Origin: Haliclona indistincta
Lineage: Eukaryota > Porifera > Demospongiae > Haplosclerida > Chalinidae
Length of the DNA stretch: 64,000 nucleotides
Assembly (NCBI GenBank): GCA_964017065.1
Contig: OZ024787.1
Coordinates: 2,987,921-3,051,920 of the forward strand
Direction of reading: 5' to 3'
Shown: piece after piece, positions 20,306-32,236 of the stretch
Numbering within the stretch: position 1 is the first letter of the stretch
How the letters are laid out: each line of letters opens with the position of its first letter
The notes under the pieces: generated by a model
The model's input: only the letters and a program-made list of their open reading frames with translations
The model's database searches: none
Told to the model about the DNA's origin: nothing
Made by a program: the position numbers and the translations under genes

Positions 20306-21393
20306 TAGAGGGAAAAGAATGCTTTGTTATTATAAAAGTCACTAGCAGCTGATCCTACTACATGTTACAATGAACAATGTTCCCCACGAAAAAGTAAAAA
20401 AATTTCTAAGCCAACTTCTAGGTTCAGGAAATCACAATGTTTATTGTTAGTTTGACGGTCAACAATTACTGTACTTAACAAGTACTTACAAGTACTTAAC
20501 AAGTACTGAAATCAACGATGTACCTATGAAAACAAGGCAGTTATCACGCAATAGACAGTAAGAATACATTGTAAGCACTATTTTATCATGCTAATTCAGT
20601 AAATTTAGCAATTCAGCTAGCTAGAGTTTCAGGTAAGTAAAAAATTATAGTTCAAAATTTTGTTGCAGTGTACGAAATTTCATACAGAACCCTCGGATGC
20701 CAAATTTCCTTCCAACTCAGTTCCTAAACTTCCTTTACCATCTAAGGCACGCATGCATTGTATCAAGAGTATGATTAGGAAGAGTGTCATACCCGCTTAG
20801 AAACACTTCCTGTTGTCTAGTATTTTCTATTACTCGGTCGCTGTACATGTATTGCAGGGTGAGTATGAATCTTGTGTCAAAACTCATGTATGAGTGGGTA
20901 CCATTGAAAACATGCTCAAAGCTATAGTGTGAAGCTGATTAACTATCATGATGAGTGTCTAACCATTGCTCTTCTTTCATTGCGCATATATAGAACTACG
21001 TATGTAGATCGGTTTATGATCATCCCTTTTCTATTCTTACCAGAAGAATTTCTGTCCCTTGCGGTAACTACAACCCTACCTCTTCCATATTACGGTATCG
21101 GAGGTATCGGAAACGTATGTGTAGCGGTGCTTCAGGCCATGATGATTATTAATATTCCTGCAATGAGATGCATTAACTTCCGGTTGTGAAGCAACACGGA
21201 ATAAAAAGATGTGACCTACAATGTATCTTGTCACTGTATGCATAATTTTGAAAACATTAATGACAACTCTTGTTAGCACAGTTACGTATGTTCTCAGCAA
21301 GCTAACAGACAGTATTAATGTTTTTGATGACACTGCACAGTTATTATTTTCCAGCATATCAATGATCCAATATTGTTGTGTTTTGCACTTTAA

Positions 21394-21995
21394 CTCTTAG
21401 TGACTGAATTATTTTGACGAAAATTCGACTTGCTCTAAACTGACAGTTTGTCTTGCATTTTCTACAACATGCAGTACGTTAGCTGTTCCAAACTAGCACT
21501 GTTTTTTCCTGGTATGTCAAAGTTTATGACCATGTACTAAACTCTGAGTTGGCCACTCCCACTTCGGAACTGAAGCCGCTTAAGTGCTGCAACCTCGTCA
21601 TTTTTCAGCCAATTTTGGTCTTCGTTCAGCCCTTGTCACTGATACAAAAACCTGGTGGTGTCTAGGTGAGCAAACAGCATAGTTTAGACCATATTTTATG
21701 CCCAAGTATGCATTTCCGGGCATCCTGAAGCCTTAAAATGCCAAAAGTGGCGAGGGGCTCCGCCCCTTCGAACCCCGGGTTAACGGGGGGAGTCGGGGAC
21801 ACCCCCTTTAAAATCCCCCGTGCTGTACGTTTTAGTGGGGAGGGCGCGCCGAAAAACAGTGGTTTTGTTTAGGTAAAGTCATCTTTTGCAATTAAACTTG
21901 ATTTGACCTTTCTAGAGCACTTTTTCCACTTTTTATGACGTCTAGAGTAGGTGGAGTCAATTATGGCGGCTAAAGCCGCTATAGGCCTTAAAGGG
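21394..21995. mobile_element. piggyBac-like MITE, TTAA flanks (copy near 21.4 kb)
   Basis: TTAA occurs at 21390-21393 and 21996-21999. The right end reads CCCTTTAAGGCC on the minus strand, and the left end is diverged (CTCTTAGTG). Its interior, including the block CCCACTTCGGAACTGAAGCC, matches the element at 41184-41794 in reverse orientation. There is no coding sequence. Confidence 0.6.
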
Positions 21996-22183
21996 TTAAT
22001 GTACATGCATGTAGTCACCTTCCATGTCGTTTTACATAATATTGCATACAGTCCACTCTTGTTTTAATAAACATGTTAACTACAAATATACTCCACAGAA
22101 TATGAACTATAATTATGATACAGCATGCAGGTCTGTACACACTAGTATGTACTGTTTTTATGTACATAGTATTATACATGTAA

Positions 22184-25100
22184 CTATTTGTGGATGGCAT
22201 AAGCAGGGTTATTCTTGAAAGTCACTTCCTTTTTGTCATGGTCTATAACGTCATACACAGCCTCTGCTATTTTCTCAGCATTCTCCATTTCATACATTCT
22301 CTCTGTAGGTTCTATTTCATGAGCTACTCGTAGATTCTTCTTCTGAACTAGGAGCCTCTTCATTACCAAGAAGCACAACAGAGAACTGAGCACAAATGTG
22401 CAAACACAGGTGAGTAAAAATGTAGCCTCCACTGATATGATAAGTAGTGAAAAGCTATTGATAACGGCAGTATCCTGTGTTGAAGATGAGCATAATGTTA
22501 ATTGTGATGGCGATGATGCTGTAAAAAAAATCAACAGTAATTCAGGCATAGTTAGTTGACTTTCATACCGATTAGTTGTGCAAGACATCTCTTGTTGTTA
22601 TTAGTGCTTGTTCCAACTACAGTACTAGCTGACACTGTGATCCAATAGGTTAGTACAGAGCTCAACCCATCCAATACTGCTCTGGTAGAGTTAGCACCTA
22701 CAGTCACATGTAATGTTCCTCCAGCCTGACGTCTCTTCCGAGAGCTAGCAGGCTCTGCAGTCACTGTGTAGTGAGTGATGAATCCACGTGCTTCCTCCAG
22801 ACTGAGTGGCTTCCATCTCACTTCAAGTTGAGTAGAGGTTAGTCTCATGATCTGAACATCATGAGGACCAGTAACAGGTACTGCATTATATAGCAATAAT
22901 TACCGAAAGACGATTATAGTGACAGTTACATACTTCCTTGTAAAGTGAAGGCAACTTTTGTTCGAAATTCTCCATTTCCTTGACTCGTCAATGCAGCAAC
23001 AGATACATAGTAGGGCACAAAGTGACCTACAAATAGAGTGTGTAGTGTGAAATGTACACATAAATTGCTTACTAAGATTTGACAGAGTTATTGTATTATT
23101 TTTGATATTAGGAATCAAGTATACAATGGATGATGATGTTGATACATTAAGCAAATATCCAGTGATCACACCATTTGATACTGTAGGTGGATCCCACTTT
23201 ACTATTAGATCTGTGTATTGATTTCCTGGATTTAGCACTATGACTTTCTCGATCTTTCCTGGAACTTTCAGAACTATAATTCATGTGATGTTGTGCATGG
23301 ATGTCGCTTACTGCTTTCTTTAGTGGTCACACTGGTAGTTGCTGCAGGTCCTCCTCCAACACTGTTGTGAGCAGTGATGTTACAGGAGTAATTTGTGTAT
23401 GGTAGGAGTCCATTCAGTGTGGTTGTCAACTGTGAGCTATTTACAATCCAGTTGATTATTTGATTGCCACCAGAACACTGGAGTCGATACTCAGTGATCA
23501 CTCCATCTGGAGCACTCCAGCTAACAGTAATTGCAGTTGAGTTATCAGCAATACTCATAACCTGACAAGGAGGTCCTGCAGTGACTGTACAACACATAAT
23601 GAGTGATAGTTTATCTCAGGAATTTCGGAAATCAAATGGATATAGAATGGTATAGATGTCACTTGTCAATAATGTGCAGCAAGGATGTAACACAGAATCA
23701 ATTAATACATGCTATGTACATGTAGCTCATGCACTGCAGCCTACATACAGCTGCTGTTGACTTAGAGCCATACATTGAGTTATATCTACACAATAAAAAT
23801 AAGATACAACCCAGGCCTGTGTATAGACACTGAACAGATGAACGTCGTGTAGCTACATAGTATAGATCTAATGATGCAAATCATCGATTACCATTCTGTG
23901 ATACCTCCTTGTTGGTTCACATTGGTTAGTAGCCAATTGATCTACTTATAAACTATCTCTCCATATCTTTGTCGAGAATGATAATTTAACTTGTGGTAGC
24001 TAGTGATACTGTTGTACTAAGTGTATAATCATTGATATTACCAATTACAACAAAAGAGCATACTGATATTGCTATTAGGGAGGCACGGTAGTGACTCCCT
24101 ATGTAGGGATGAACGAGAAAACAAGATGGCGGCTACATACAATGTATTAGCGTTCAAACGCCGATATTTCGCCTGGTGTTGAATTTTATACGTCTTTAGA
24201 CACTTAGATCTGCTCTCTGGCGTTGCCCCATCTTACAGTAGCAAGGAGATTGCTCGAAATTGTTACTAAAGTGACGAACCTGGAAACGGTGAAAATCGAG
24301 TTTCGTCATCTTCGTTTTCTTCTTTCTTTCTTTCTTTCTTTCTTCCACTCGCCTAGCGTAGGGTCTCCAATGAAAAAATTGACAGTCACAGATTCAGCGG
24401 GCTTGCATCTCGGTGTGTAGAGTAGTTTGACCCGAACATAAAACGGACAAAGAGAGAAGCGCCAAGTCCTTCCTTTTTGCAGGAAAAAATAAAAACACTC
24501 GAAATAACTGGGTGGAGCTAGCCAATCGTACTTTTTGTTCAAACTGCATTCAGCGCCAAAGCTTGGTTTTGTTGGTAAGGATGCACAGGATCATGCTGTC
24601 AAGATTTCCAAGCTCTTCGACGTCGCGGCGATCTTTATGCGCTGTTTCCAAGCCATACATTGAAAGAGGGCGGGGCCCCAAGACTATCACGAAAATAGAC
24701 TTAGGACTCCAGCGCTTTTGTAAATTGTGCTGTAGCAACCCTAATGCAGATTTTGTTTAGTTAGGTATCAATACATCTGCACAGCGAGTTTTATGGAGTT
24801 CATACACTTCCTTCCATCTGGCTCAAAATTTTTCTGTTTTATTTTTGGTTTTTTGAGCCAGATGGAAGGAAGTGTATGAACTTCATAAAACTCGCTGTGC
24901 AGATGTATTGATACCTAACTAAGCAAAATCTGCATTAGGGTTGCTACAGCACAATTTACAAAAGCGCTGGAGTCCTAAGTCTATTTTCGTGATAGTCTTG
25001 GGGCCCCGCCCTCTTTCAATGTATGGCTTGGAAACAGCGCATAAAGATCGCCGCGACGTCGAAGAGCTTGGAAATCTTGACAGCATGATCCTGTGCATCC

Positions 25101-28100
25101 GTACCAATAAAACCAAGCTTTGGCGCTGAATGCAGTTTGAACAAAAAGTATTTAATTACGATTGGCTAGCTCGCCCAGTTATTTCGAGTGTTTTTATTTT
25201 TTCCTGCAAAAAGGAAGGACTTGGCGCTTCTCTGTTTGTCCGTTTTATGTTCGGGTCAAACTACTCTACACACCGAGATGCAAGCCCGCTGAATCTGTGA
25301 CTGTCAATTTTTTCATTGGAGACCCTACCTAGCGCCTTTACGCGAGCAGTGCCGAGACCAAAACATCCACGAACAGTCGTGAAATTCACCTGGCATGTGC
25401 CTTTTGAGCTTTGTTTTTAGCGTAACGGCGATCTAAGTTCCGCGATTTCTCGATCGTGATCCATTGTCAGCTTAGTGTTAGACGCCATTATTGTGATTGC
25501 GCAATACGCACGTGACCAAGCAATGGGTAGCGCACGTGACCAAGCAGCTAAAGTATCGCTGCGCCGTGTGGATCGGAGAACACACACCCGGAATTTGTCT
25601 GGAGTCTTCGAAGAACGGTAAGCTCGTGTAGGATCGCCATTCTGCACTTGCCAGATAATTATAACCGCCGTATAGGTCTACAAACAAGTGTGGGCGGGGC
25701 TCGTATACACTGCATGCATGCGTAGGCGAATAGGCAGACCTGATACGCACAGCTTAACAATTTTAGCTACAAGTTTAAGAAAAGCCATCAAAAACAGGAA
25801 TACTAAACTAATGGTGGAAACAAAGACTTCTCCGTACATGCATGATATTGAACTGCACTTCACTAAAAAGAAAAAAGGACACAAACAAGAAATTAAAAAG
25901 ATTTCTATCGAAATCAAAAGGATGTAGTGATGAAGAAATCTACCACTGGTTCACAATGTAAACCAACAAGGAACAAGCTTAGAATGGTAACACGATTGAC
26001 TTGCTAACAGACCATATATAGATCCCTACATCAGTGGCTGTACATAAGATCAATATTTTGTCACAAGCTGAATTCTATTCAAAGTGTCAGTCAACAGTAA
26101 ATAGCTTAACTAGCTATAGTCTGGCCACAGCAGCCACTGATGTAGGGATCTATGGTCTGTTAGCAAGTCAATCGTGTTACCATTCTATGCTTGTTCCTTG
26201 TTGGTTTACATTGTGAACCAGTGGTAGATTTCTTCATCACTACATCCTTTTGATTTCGATAGAAATCTTTTTAATTTCTAACAGTATGGTTAGTAGTAGT
26301 TGGGGAATATTTTTGTGCTTTGAGGTTTGACAATAAAATACAAGATTCAATTCCTGATGTCATTAAAAATTAGAAATAACACAAAATTTAAATTTGCACA
26401 CTCGATCTTGTCGCAAAATTGGACTTAAAAATAAAATTATAGCTCTCTCAAATATTACCCGCCATAGAGATTACTGGCTTTAATCACTGCAGATCATAGT
26501 TACTAACCATTGTTGCTGATTTGATAAACAATATTGCTCCAGCTACTGGATGGAGTGATATTTGTATTAATGCAGGCAATGTCATTTACACTTGAGGTGT
26601 AGGAGAGAGGATGCTCAGCATAGAAGTTAGAAGAGCTGCTAAATCCAATGCTAGCATTAAATCCCATCCAGTTTAGTTTTCCACATTCATATGTATAAAT
26701 CACATATGATACTACACCATCAGTCGCCAGCACAGCTTGAAATGTATTGGTCTACGATTTAAGTACAAAATTAGTTATTAACAAGAAAATAAAAAGATTT
26801 CTATCGAAATCAAAAGGATGTAGGGTTGTGAAGTCTACCACTGGTCCACAATGTAAACTAACAAGGAACAAGCATGGAATGGTAACACGATTGACTTGCT
26901 AACAGACCATAGATCCCTACATCAGTGGCTGCTTTGGCTGACTATAGCTAGTTCTGCTAGTTGCTGTTGATTGACACCTGACGTGCATTCTTATGTACAG
27001 CCACTGATGTAGGGATCTATGGTCTGTTAGCAAGTCAATCGTGTTACCATTCCATGCTTGTTCCTTGTTAGTTTACATTGTGGACCAGTGGTAGACTTCA
27101 CAACCCTACATCCTTTTGATTTCGATAGAAATCTTTTTATTTTCTTGTTTGTGTCCTTTTTTCTGATGTGCAGTTCAATATCATATGCATGTACTGAGCC
27201 GTCTTTGTTTCCACCATTGGTTTTGTTTTCCTGTTATTGATGGCTTTTCTTTATTAACAATTTTAAACTTGTTGCTAAAAAATAATTGTTATGCTGTATA
27301 TCAGGTCGCCTACGCATAGTGCATGCATGCAGGCTAGGCTAGGCATGCATTCGAGCCCCGCCCACACTTGTTTGTAGACCATACGGTGGTTATAATGATC
27401 TGGGGAGCGCAGAATGTTGATTCTACACAAGCTTACAGTTCTTCGACGACTCCAGACAAATATGTGTTCTCCGTGTTCCATACCGGCGGCGTGGCTATAC
27501 TCAAGCTAGTGCTCGGTCACGTGCGCTAGCCACTGCTTGGTCACGTGCGTATTGCGCAATCACACTAATGGCGTCTAACACTTAGCTGACAATGGATCAC
27601 GATCGAGAACTCGCGGAATGTATATCGCCGTTTCGCTAAAAACAAAGTTCAAAAGGCACCTGCCAGGAGAATTTCACGACTGTTCGTGAGTGTTTTGGTC
27701 TCGGCACTGCTCGTGTAAAGGTGCTAGGCGAGTGGAAAGAAAGAAAACGAAGATGACGAAACTCGATTTTCACCGTTTCTAGGTTCGTCACTTTAGTAAC
27801 AATTTCGAGCCATCTCCTTGCTACTGTAAGATGGGGCAACGCCAGAGAGCAGATCTAAGTGTTTATGGACGTATAAAATTCATCACCAGGTGAAATATCA
27901 GCGTTTGAACGCTAATACATTGTATGTATCCGCCATCTTGTTTTTCCGTTCAACCCTACATAGGGAGTCACTACCGTGCCTCCCTAATACATACCAGAAT
28001 ACAACTGGAAATTCCAAATGGGCATGTTTCAATCCAGTGTACTGCTAAAATCCAACTAGCTTTAAAAACTGCACAATTTAACACAGTATCAGTGATATAA

Positions 28101-28639
28101 CCATTAACAATATTGAATATAGCGAGACTGTTATTGAGTTGAGACTCCTCGCCTTGAGTCAGTGCAGCATACAAGATTAATCCTCTATCACGAAGATCAA
28201 TATCATCCCAGTATGGAGCAACAACCTTTTGGGTAATAGGAAACTACCTTGGTTTGAATCCAGTAAATGGAGCTCCAAAACTGATTAGTCCATTACTTGA
28301 AATCTATACATTGTGTAGCATCAACCTAATTAAAAAATTTTTAACTCACATAAACACTTGTCTCAGTACTATTGCCGAAGGGAAACAGAAGAGAGCCGCT
28401 TGGTAACGCACTGAGATTTACATGTACAGCCTGATCATCAACTCCAAAAAACTTGCCTGCCCCAGATACTCGAGATTCATCTCCCAAGTCAAGAAACGGT
28501 AGCTCAGATCCTTTGCCATTCATAATAATAGACACTCCATGAACCATGATTATGCATGCAACTCACCAATGCTCAAGGGCAGGATATACAAAGCCATCAT
28601 CAGAAGCATACAAATTACCACCGATAAGCCAAAAAACAT
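22184..28639 (-). CDS. NIDO-FN3-transmembrane receptor-like gene, nine exons
   Basis: Minus-strand exons are 28639-28567, 28510-28350, 28303-27995, 26751-26508, 23575-23312, 23273-23073, 23026-22934, 22880-22569 and 22518-22184. All splice phases agree, giving 664 codons. Exon 1 is a signal peptide (MFFGLSVVICMLLMMALYI). Exons 2-4 form a NIDO-type extracellular region (SNGLISFGAPF, VAPYWDDIDLRDRG, NTFQAVLATDGVVSY). Exons 5, 6+7 and 8 each give an FN3 domain bounded by phase-1 introns. Exon 9 gives a membrane segment (residues about 582-606) and a tail with YDVI and NPAY, possible SH2 and PTB docking motifs. An in-frame TAG at 28246-28244 (codon 98) interrupts NIDO, so this allele may be dead or misread. 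Extra exons in the 2.9-kb intron cannot be excluded. Confidence 0.78.
24078..26278 (+). mobile_element. 1.2-kb repeat family, copy 2 (in NIDO gene intron)
   Basis: It begins GGGAGGCACGGTAGTG after TTA at 24075-24077 and ends in the foldback CTTTTTAATTTC. The right flank TAA is not an exact duplicate of TTA. Removing the palindrome at 24358-25328 leaves about 1.22 kb. A CTTT microsatellite lies at about 24322-24344. The YY1-like AAGATGGCGGC is present near 24123. Confidence 0.72.
24358..25328. mobile_element. Palindromic foldback element, 971 bp, 5-bp TSD
   Basis: Arms of about 480 bp begin GTAGGGTCTCCAATG and are nearly perfect inverted copies around a short centre near 24845. The exact duplication CTAGC lies at 24353-24357 and 25329-25333, and the empty site can be read in repeat copies 1 and 3. 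Small mirrored ORFs on both strands are shadows of the palindrome. The superfamily is unknown. Confidence 0.85.
26782..27984 (-). mobile_element. 1.2-kb repeat family, copy 3 (uninterrupted, in NIDO gene intron)
   Basis: This is the only uninterrupted copy at 1203 bp. It is flanked by TAA at 26779-26781 and 27985-27987. On the minus strand it starts GGGAGGCACGGTAGTG, 8 nt after the donor GT (27994-27993) of NIDO gene exon 3. It carries the YY1-like motif near its start and the foldback at its end. Confidence 0.8.
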
Positions 28640-28660
28640 TTTGATACGCAATGTCTACTA

Positions 28661-30455
28661 TAGTCAGGTGGCTTATGTCCAAATTTTCAGGTTTTGGGGA
28701 CGTTGCGGATAAAAGCACCAAACTTTGTACATTTATTCACTAGTACATATGAAGTAATTTCAGGGTAGGTACCACCTCTGAAACCAATCTTAACATAGGA
28801 AAATAATTAATTAAAAAATTTGCAGCGTCAGCAAAAAATTGCAAGAAATTCTGGTGATGTTGCAGATAAAAAGCACCAAACTTTGTACATTTATTTACTA
28901 GTACATATCAAGTAATTTCAGGGTAGGTGCAATCTCTGAAACCAATCTTAACATAGGAAAATAATTAATTAAAAAATTTGCCGCGTCAGCAAAAATTATA
29001 AAAAATTCTGCTGATGTTGCAGATAAAGGCACCAAACTTTGCAAACTTATTCACTAGTACATATCAAGTAATTCCATGGTAAGTACCACTTCTAATGAAA
29101 GAATTCCTAACATAGGAGAGTAAATCATTATTATTAAAAATTGTCACGGCATTGTCAGCAAATTACTCTGTAGTCTAAGAAACAACTCAGCAGAATTTAG
29201 TATACAATTTATTTGTTGCAATTACATGTGGCTACACAGCTCTGTACAGTTCTACTGGGCTTTCCTACATGAATATCTTGCACTACCGGCAACCCTTGTC
29301 ACTCTTGCAGCCACATTTTACCAGTTCACTGCAGGCTGCAGAGGATAGTGGCAGTGTGTACCACACTGGCAGCCAAGACAAATTCTCCTGATTCAATGTC
29401 GAATGGTACTCTTCTCGTAAGGGTGATTCTTGTGGCTGGTCGCTGGTAGTCCAAATTCCAGCCTGATAGGGTACAAGTTTCTAAGTGCAACATTAACAGT
29501 GGGGTTTTTCGATGCGTCGAACACTTTACTGTTGCAATTTATATGATAGGACAAGCAGTTTGGAGTATGTATAAACGAAGCATGAAGAGAGCTGTTTTGT
29601 CAAAAGGACCGAACAATGGAAAACATGCATACCTCCAATGCAAGATGCTCTGCAACAGCACTCGAAACCGTAAAGTGTATCCTATCAGGCTGGAATTTGG
29701 ACTACCAGCGACCAGCCACAACAAGAAGCATCCTCACCACAAGAGTACGGTCGGACATTGAATTTGTCTTGGATGCCAGTGTGGTACCACTGCCACTATC
29801 CTCTGCAGCCTGCAGTGAACTGGTAAAATGTGGCTGCAAGGGTTGCCGGTATTGCAAAATGTTCATGTAGGTAAGCCCAGTAGAACTGTACAGAGCTGTG
29901 TAGCCACATGTAATTGCAACAAATAAATTGTATACTAAATTCTGCTGAGTTGTTTCTTGGATAGAGTAATCAAGATTTGCTGACGATGACATTGCATTTT
30001 TTAATAATTATGATTTATTTTCTTATGTTAAGAATTCTTTCAGAAGTGGTACTTACCATAGGATTACTTGATATGTACTAGTGAATAAATTTACAAAGTT
30101 TGGTGCCTTTATCTGCAACATCACCAGAATTTCTTGTAATTTTTTGCTGACGCTGCAAATTTTTAAATTGATTATTCTCTTATGTTAAGATTGGTTTCAG
30201 ACGTGGTACCTACCCTGAAATTACTTGATATGTACTAGTGAATAAATTTACAAAGTTTGGTGCTTTTATCTACAACATCACCAGAATTTCTTGTAATTTT
30301 TTGCTGACGCTGCAAATTTTTTTCATTAATTATCAAGAATGGTTTCAGAGGTGGTACCTACCCTGAAATTACTTCATATGTACTAGTGAATAAATGTACA
30401 AAGTTTGGTGCTTTTATCCGCAACGTCCCCAGAATTTCCTTAAGCCACCTGACTA
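28661..30455. mobile_element. Foldback transposon, 1.8 kb, CTA TSD, just upstream of the NIDO gene
   Basis: Ends TAGTCAGGTGGCTTA face each other and are flanked by CTA at 28658-28660 and 30456-30458. Each arm of about 800 bp contains three diverged direct repeats of about 155 bp. A central segment of about 200 bp (29475-29675) is single-copy. No transposase is visible. Its left end lies 21 nt from the start codon of the minus-strand NIDO gene. Confidence 0.8.
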
Positions 30456-30739
30456 CTAGGGCTAGACTGAGTGCAGGACGCTTGCGATGGCTTACCGACC
30501 GCTAAAATAATTCTATTACAGGCTCATAGACCAAAATCAGACGTTGATAATCAATTGCTTTGCACGCTACTCTAGAGAGTCAGCGTGTGTTATGAATTCG
30601 ACTGAATATTATTTACAAAACCAAAAGAATAACAGAAGGGCAGAATGGTCTAATGTTATATAAACAAATGATGACAACTATAGCGCAATAACAGTTGTGT
30701 AGGTTCACCACTCTAAACGAGAAATATATTATTGTCTGA

Positions 30740-32229
30740 AGAGGTGGGAGGAGCTCGTATACAGCGCATGCGTGGGCGAGCTAAAAATTAGAAACGCCTA
30801 CACGCTGGGCGTGGTGCTCGATCGTACAAGCTCAAAACTCGCTAATATTCTCGGCTGCTCCAGTTCCTCTGGTGATCTATCAAAGGTACTGTGGTAGTAT
30901 GATACTATTAGTGACAGCTACGTGTTTCTTTCTTCTTGCAGGCCTCTCTGCTAACCACTTGACAGGGACACAGGTCACATACTGGTAAAATCATCTATGG
31001 TCGACAGCTATGAGTAAGGACTTCGCTGTTAGAGCTGTATAAATTGAGGTATAAAATTAATGCCTCTAAGCTTAGGCCTGCATGTTGTACTAGACTCACA
31101 GAACAAAATGTTTGAAGTTTGCCGGTTGTCATTCAAAATAATTAATGTTTTTGATGTTAAATTTGATAATCTAGCATACAGTATTTTCTAGAAATTACAA
31201 AATGTATTGTTTTATTAAAATTAAAACAGCAATCAGTTCTACAGTAGTCAATGCTAGAACTTGGATTGTTACCAATAATAGCAAAAAGTGTGCTATTATT
31301 AGTAGCAGCAATGAATAATACCCAATGAATAATTATTGATTTCATTAATTCTCATCAGCATAGTAATGATACAGAACTTAAATAAACCAGGAGTGCAGAA
31401 TGAGAGAGCGCCGACATAATACGCTCTCTCGTCACGCGCTCTCTCATCATGCGCTCCTGAATCTACGTGATATGTACTGTATGTATACTGACATAGAAAT
31501 TACATAAATAATTAGTAGCTACAGTCAGCTCTAATTCAGGAACGTTGACTTGAATCTGTGTACAGTACGTATAAAATACAGATGTAAAACATGTATAGAC
31601 TATTGGCAGCATTGCGATAAGCCACCTCTTTGTATTGATAGATGCTTGAAATTGTTCAGCTATAAAATTAATATGTACTTAAATGTGTGACAATAGTATT
31701 CGAGATTCACAACCCAAATTTTAATGAATATCAATACTATAGCTGGAATTATTATGTTGATAACATGTATGCCTTGATGGCTGGAGCCACGATGCAAATC
31801 TAGAATCACTGTAAAAAGCAATACTACACTAGACATATATGTGAAGCTATGACACGGCATCATTTGCTTTTTCTGGTGATCTAGACTTCGCCTTCTGTCC
31901 ACACAGGCAGCCATGAATAGTGAGGGTTAACTGCAAAAACAGCATACAGCTTGAGCACTAAATACACTATGAATTCACGTTCAGACTTATTCTAATTGAC
32001 AGTTAGTGTGCACTCACATGCGATCGAACAGAATCAGTGTGATATAAGTTCAGTCATTTCATCAGTTTTGATTTATGCTTGGGAATTAAATTACATCTGA
32101 AAGCGTCATCACAATTGTGTAAGCTGATTAACCCTAGGTTTATCCAACTGGTATTAAGTGCAGAGACGCACTATCTTTGCTTGCATACCTATTTTCACTT
32201 TGCGGAATAATGATCTAATTCTTTTTCAG
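30740..32229 (+). promoter_or_regulatory. Conserved 5' flank and candidate 5' leader of ROCO-B
   Basis: This stretch is closely matched by 46185-47713 upstream of ROCO-C. A candidate 56-nt leader intron runs 30886-30941 (GGTACTG donor, TTCTTGCAG acceptor). A final acceptor AG at 32228-32229 sits 7 nt before the ATG, so the coding start would be in a later exon. The promoter itself is not defined. Positions 30459-30739 show nothing I recognise. Confidence 0.45.
31388..31459. mobile_element. Mini-MITE of the 7-bp TSD family (unit B)
   Basis: This 72-bp hairpin runs from CAGGAGTGCAGAATGAGAG to CGCTCCTG. The right flank is AATCTAC and the left flank AATAAAC is a diverged duplicate. The orthologous insertion in unit C is at 46801. 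Confidence 0.7.
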
Positions 32230-32236
32230 CCTTTCG

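Noticed and set aside
20929..21189. 86-aa plus-strand ORF
   Set aside because: No domain, no neighbours sharing it and no splice or repeat support.
24512..25129. Mirrored small ORFs in the 971-bp palindrome
   Set aside because: The same protein reads from both arms, as expected for an inverted repeat without selection for coding.
29543..29992. ORFs in the centre of the 1.8-kb foldback
   Set aside because: Overlapping frames on both strands within a non-coding element; no transposase motif.
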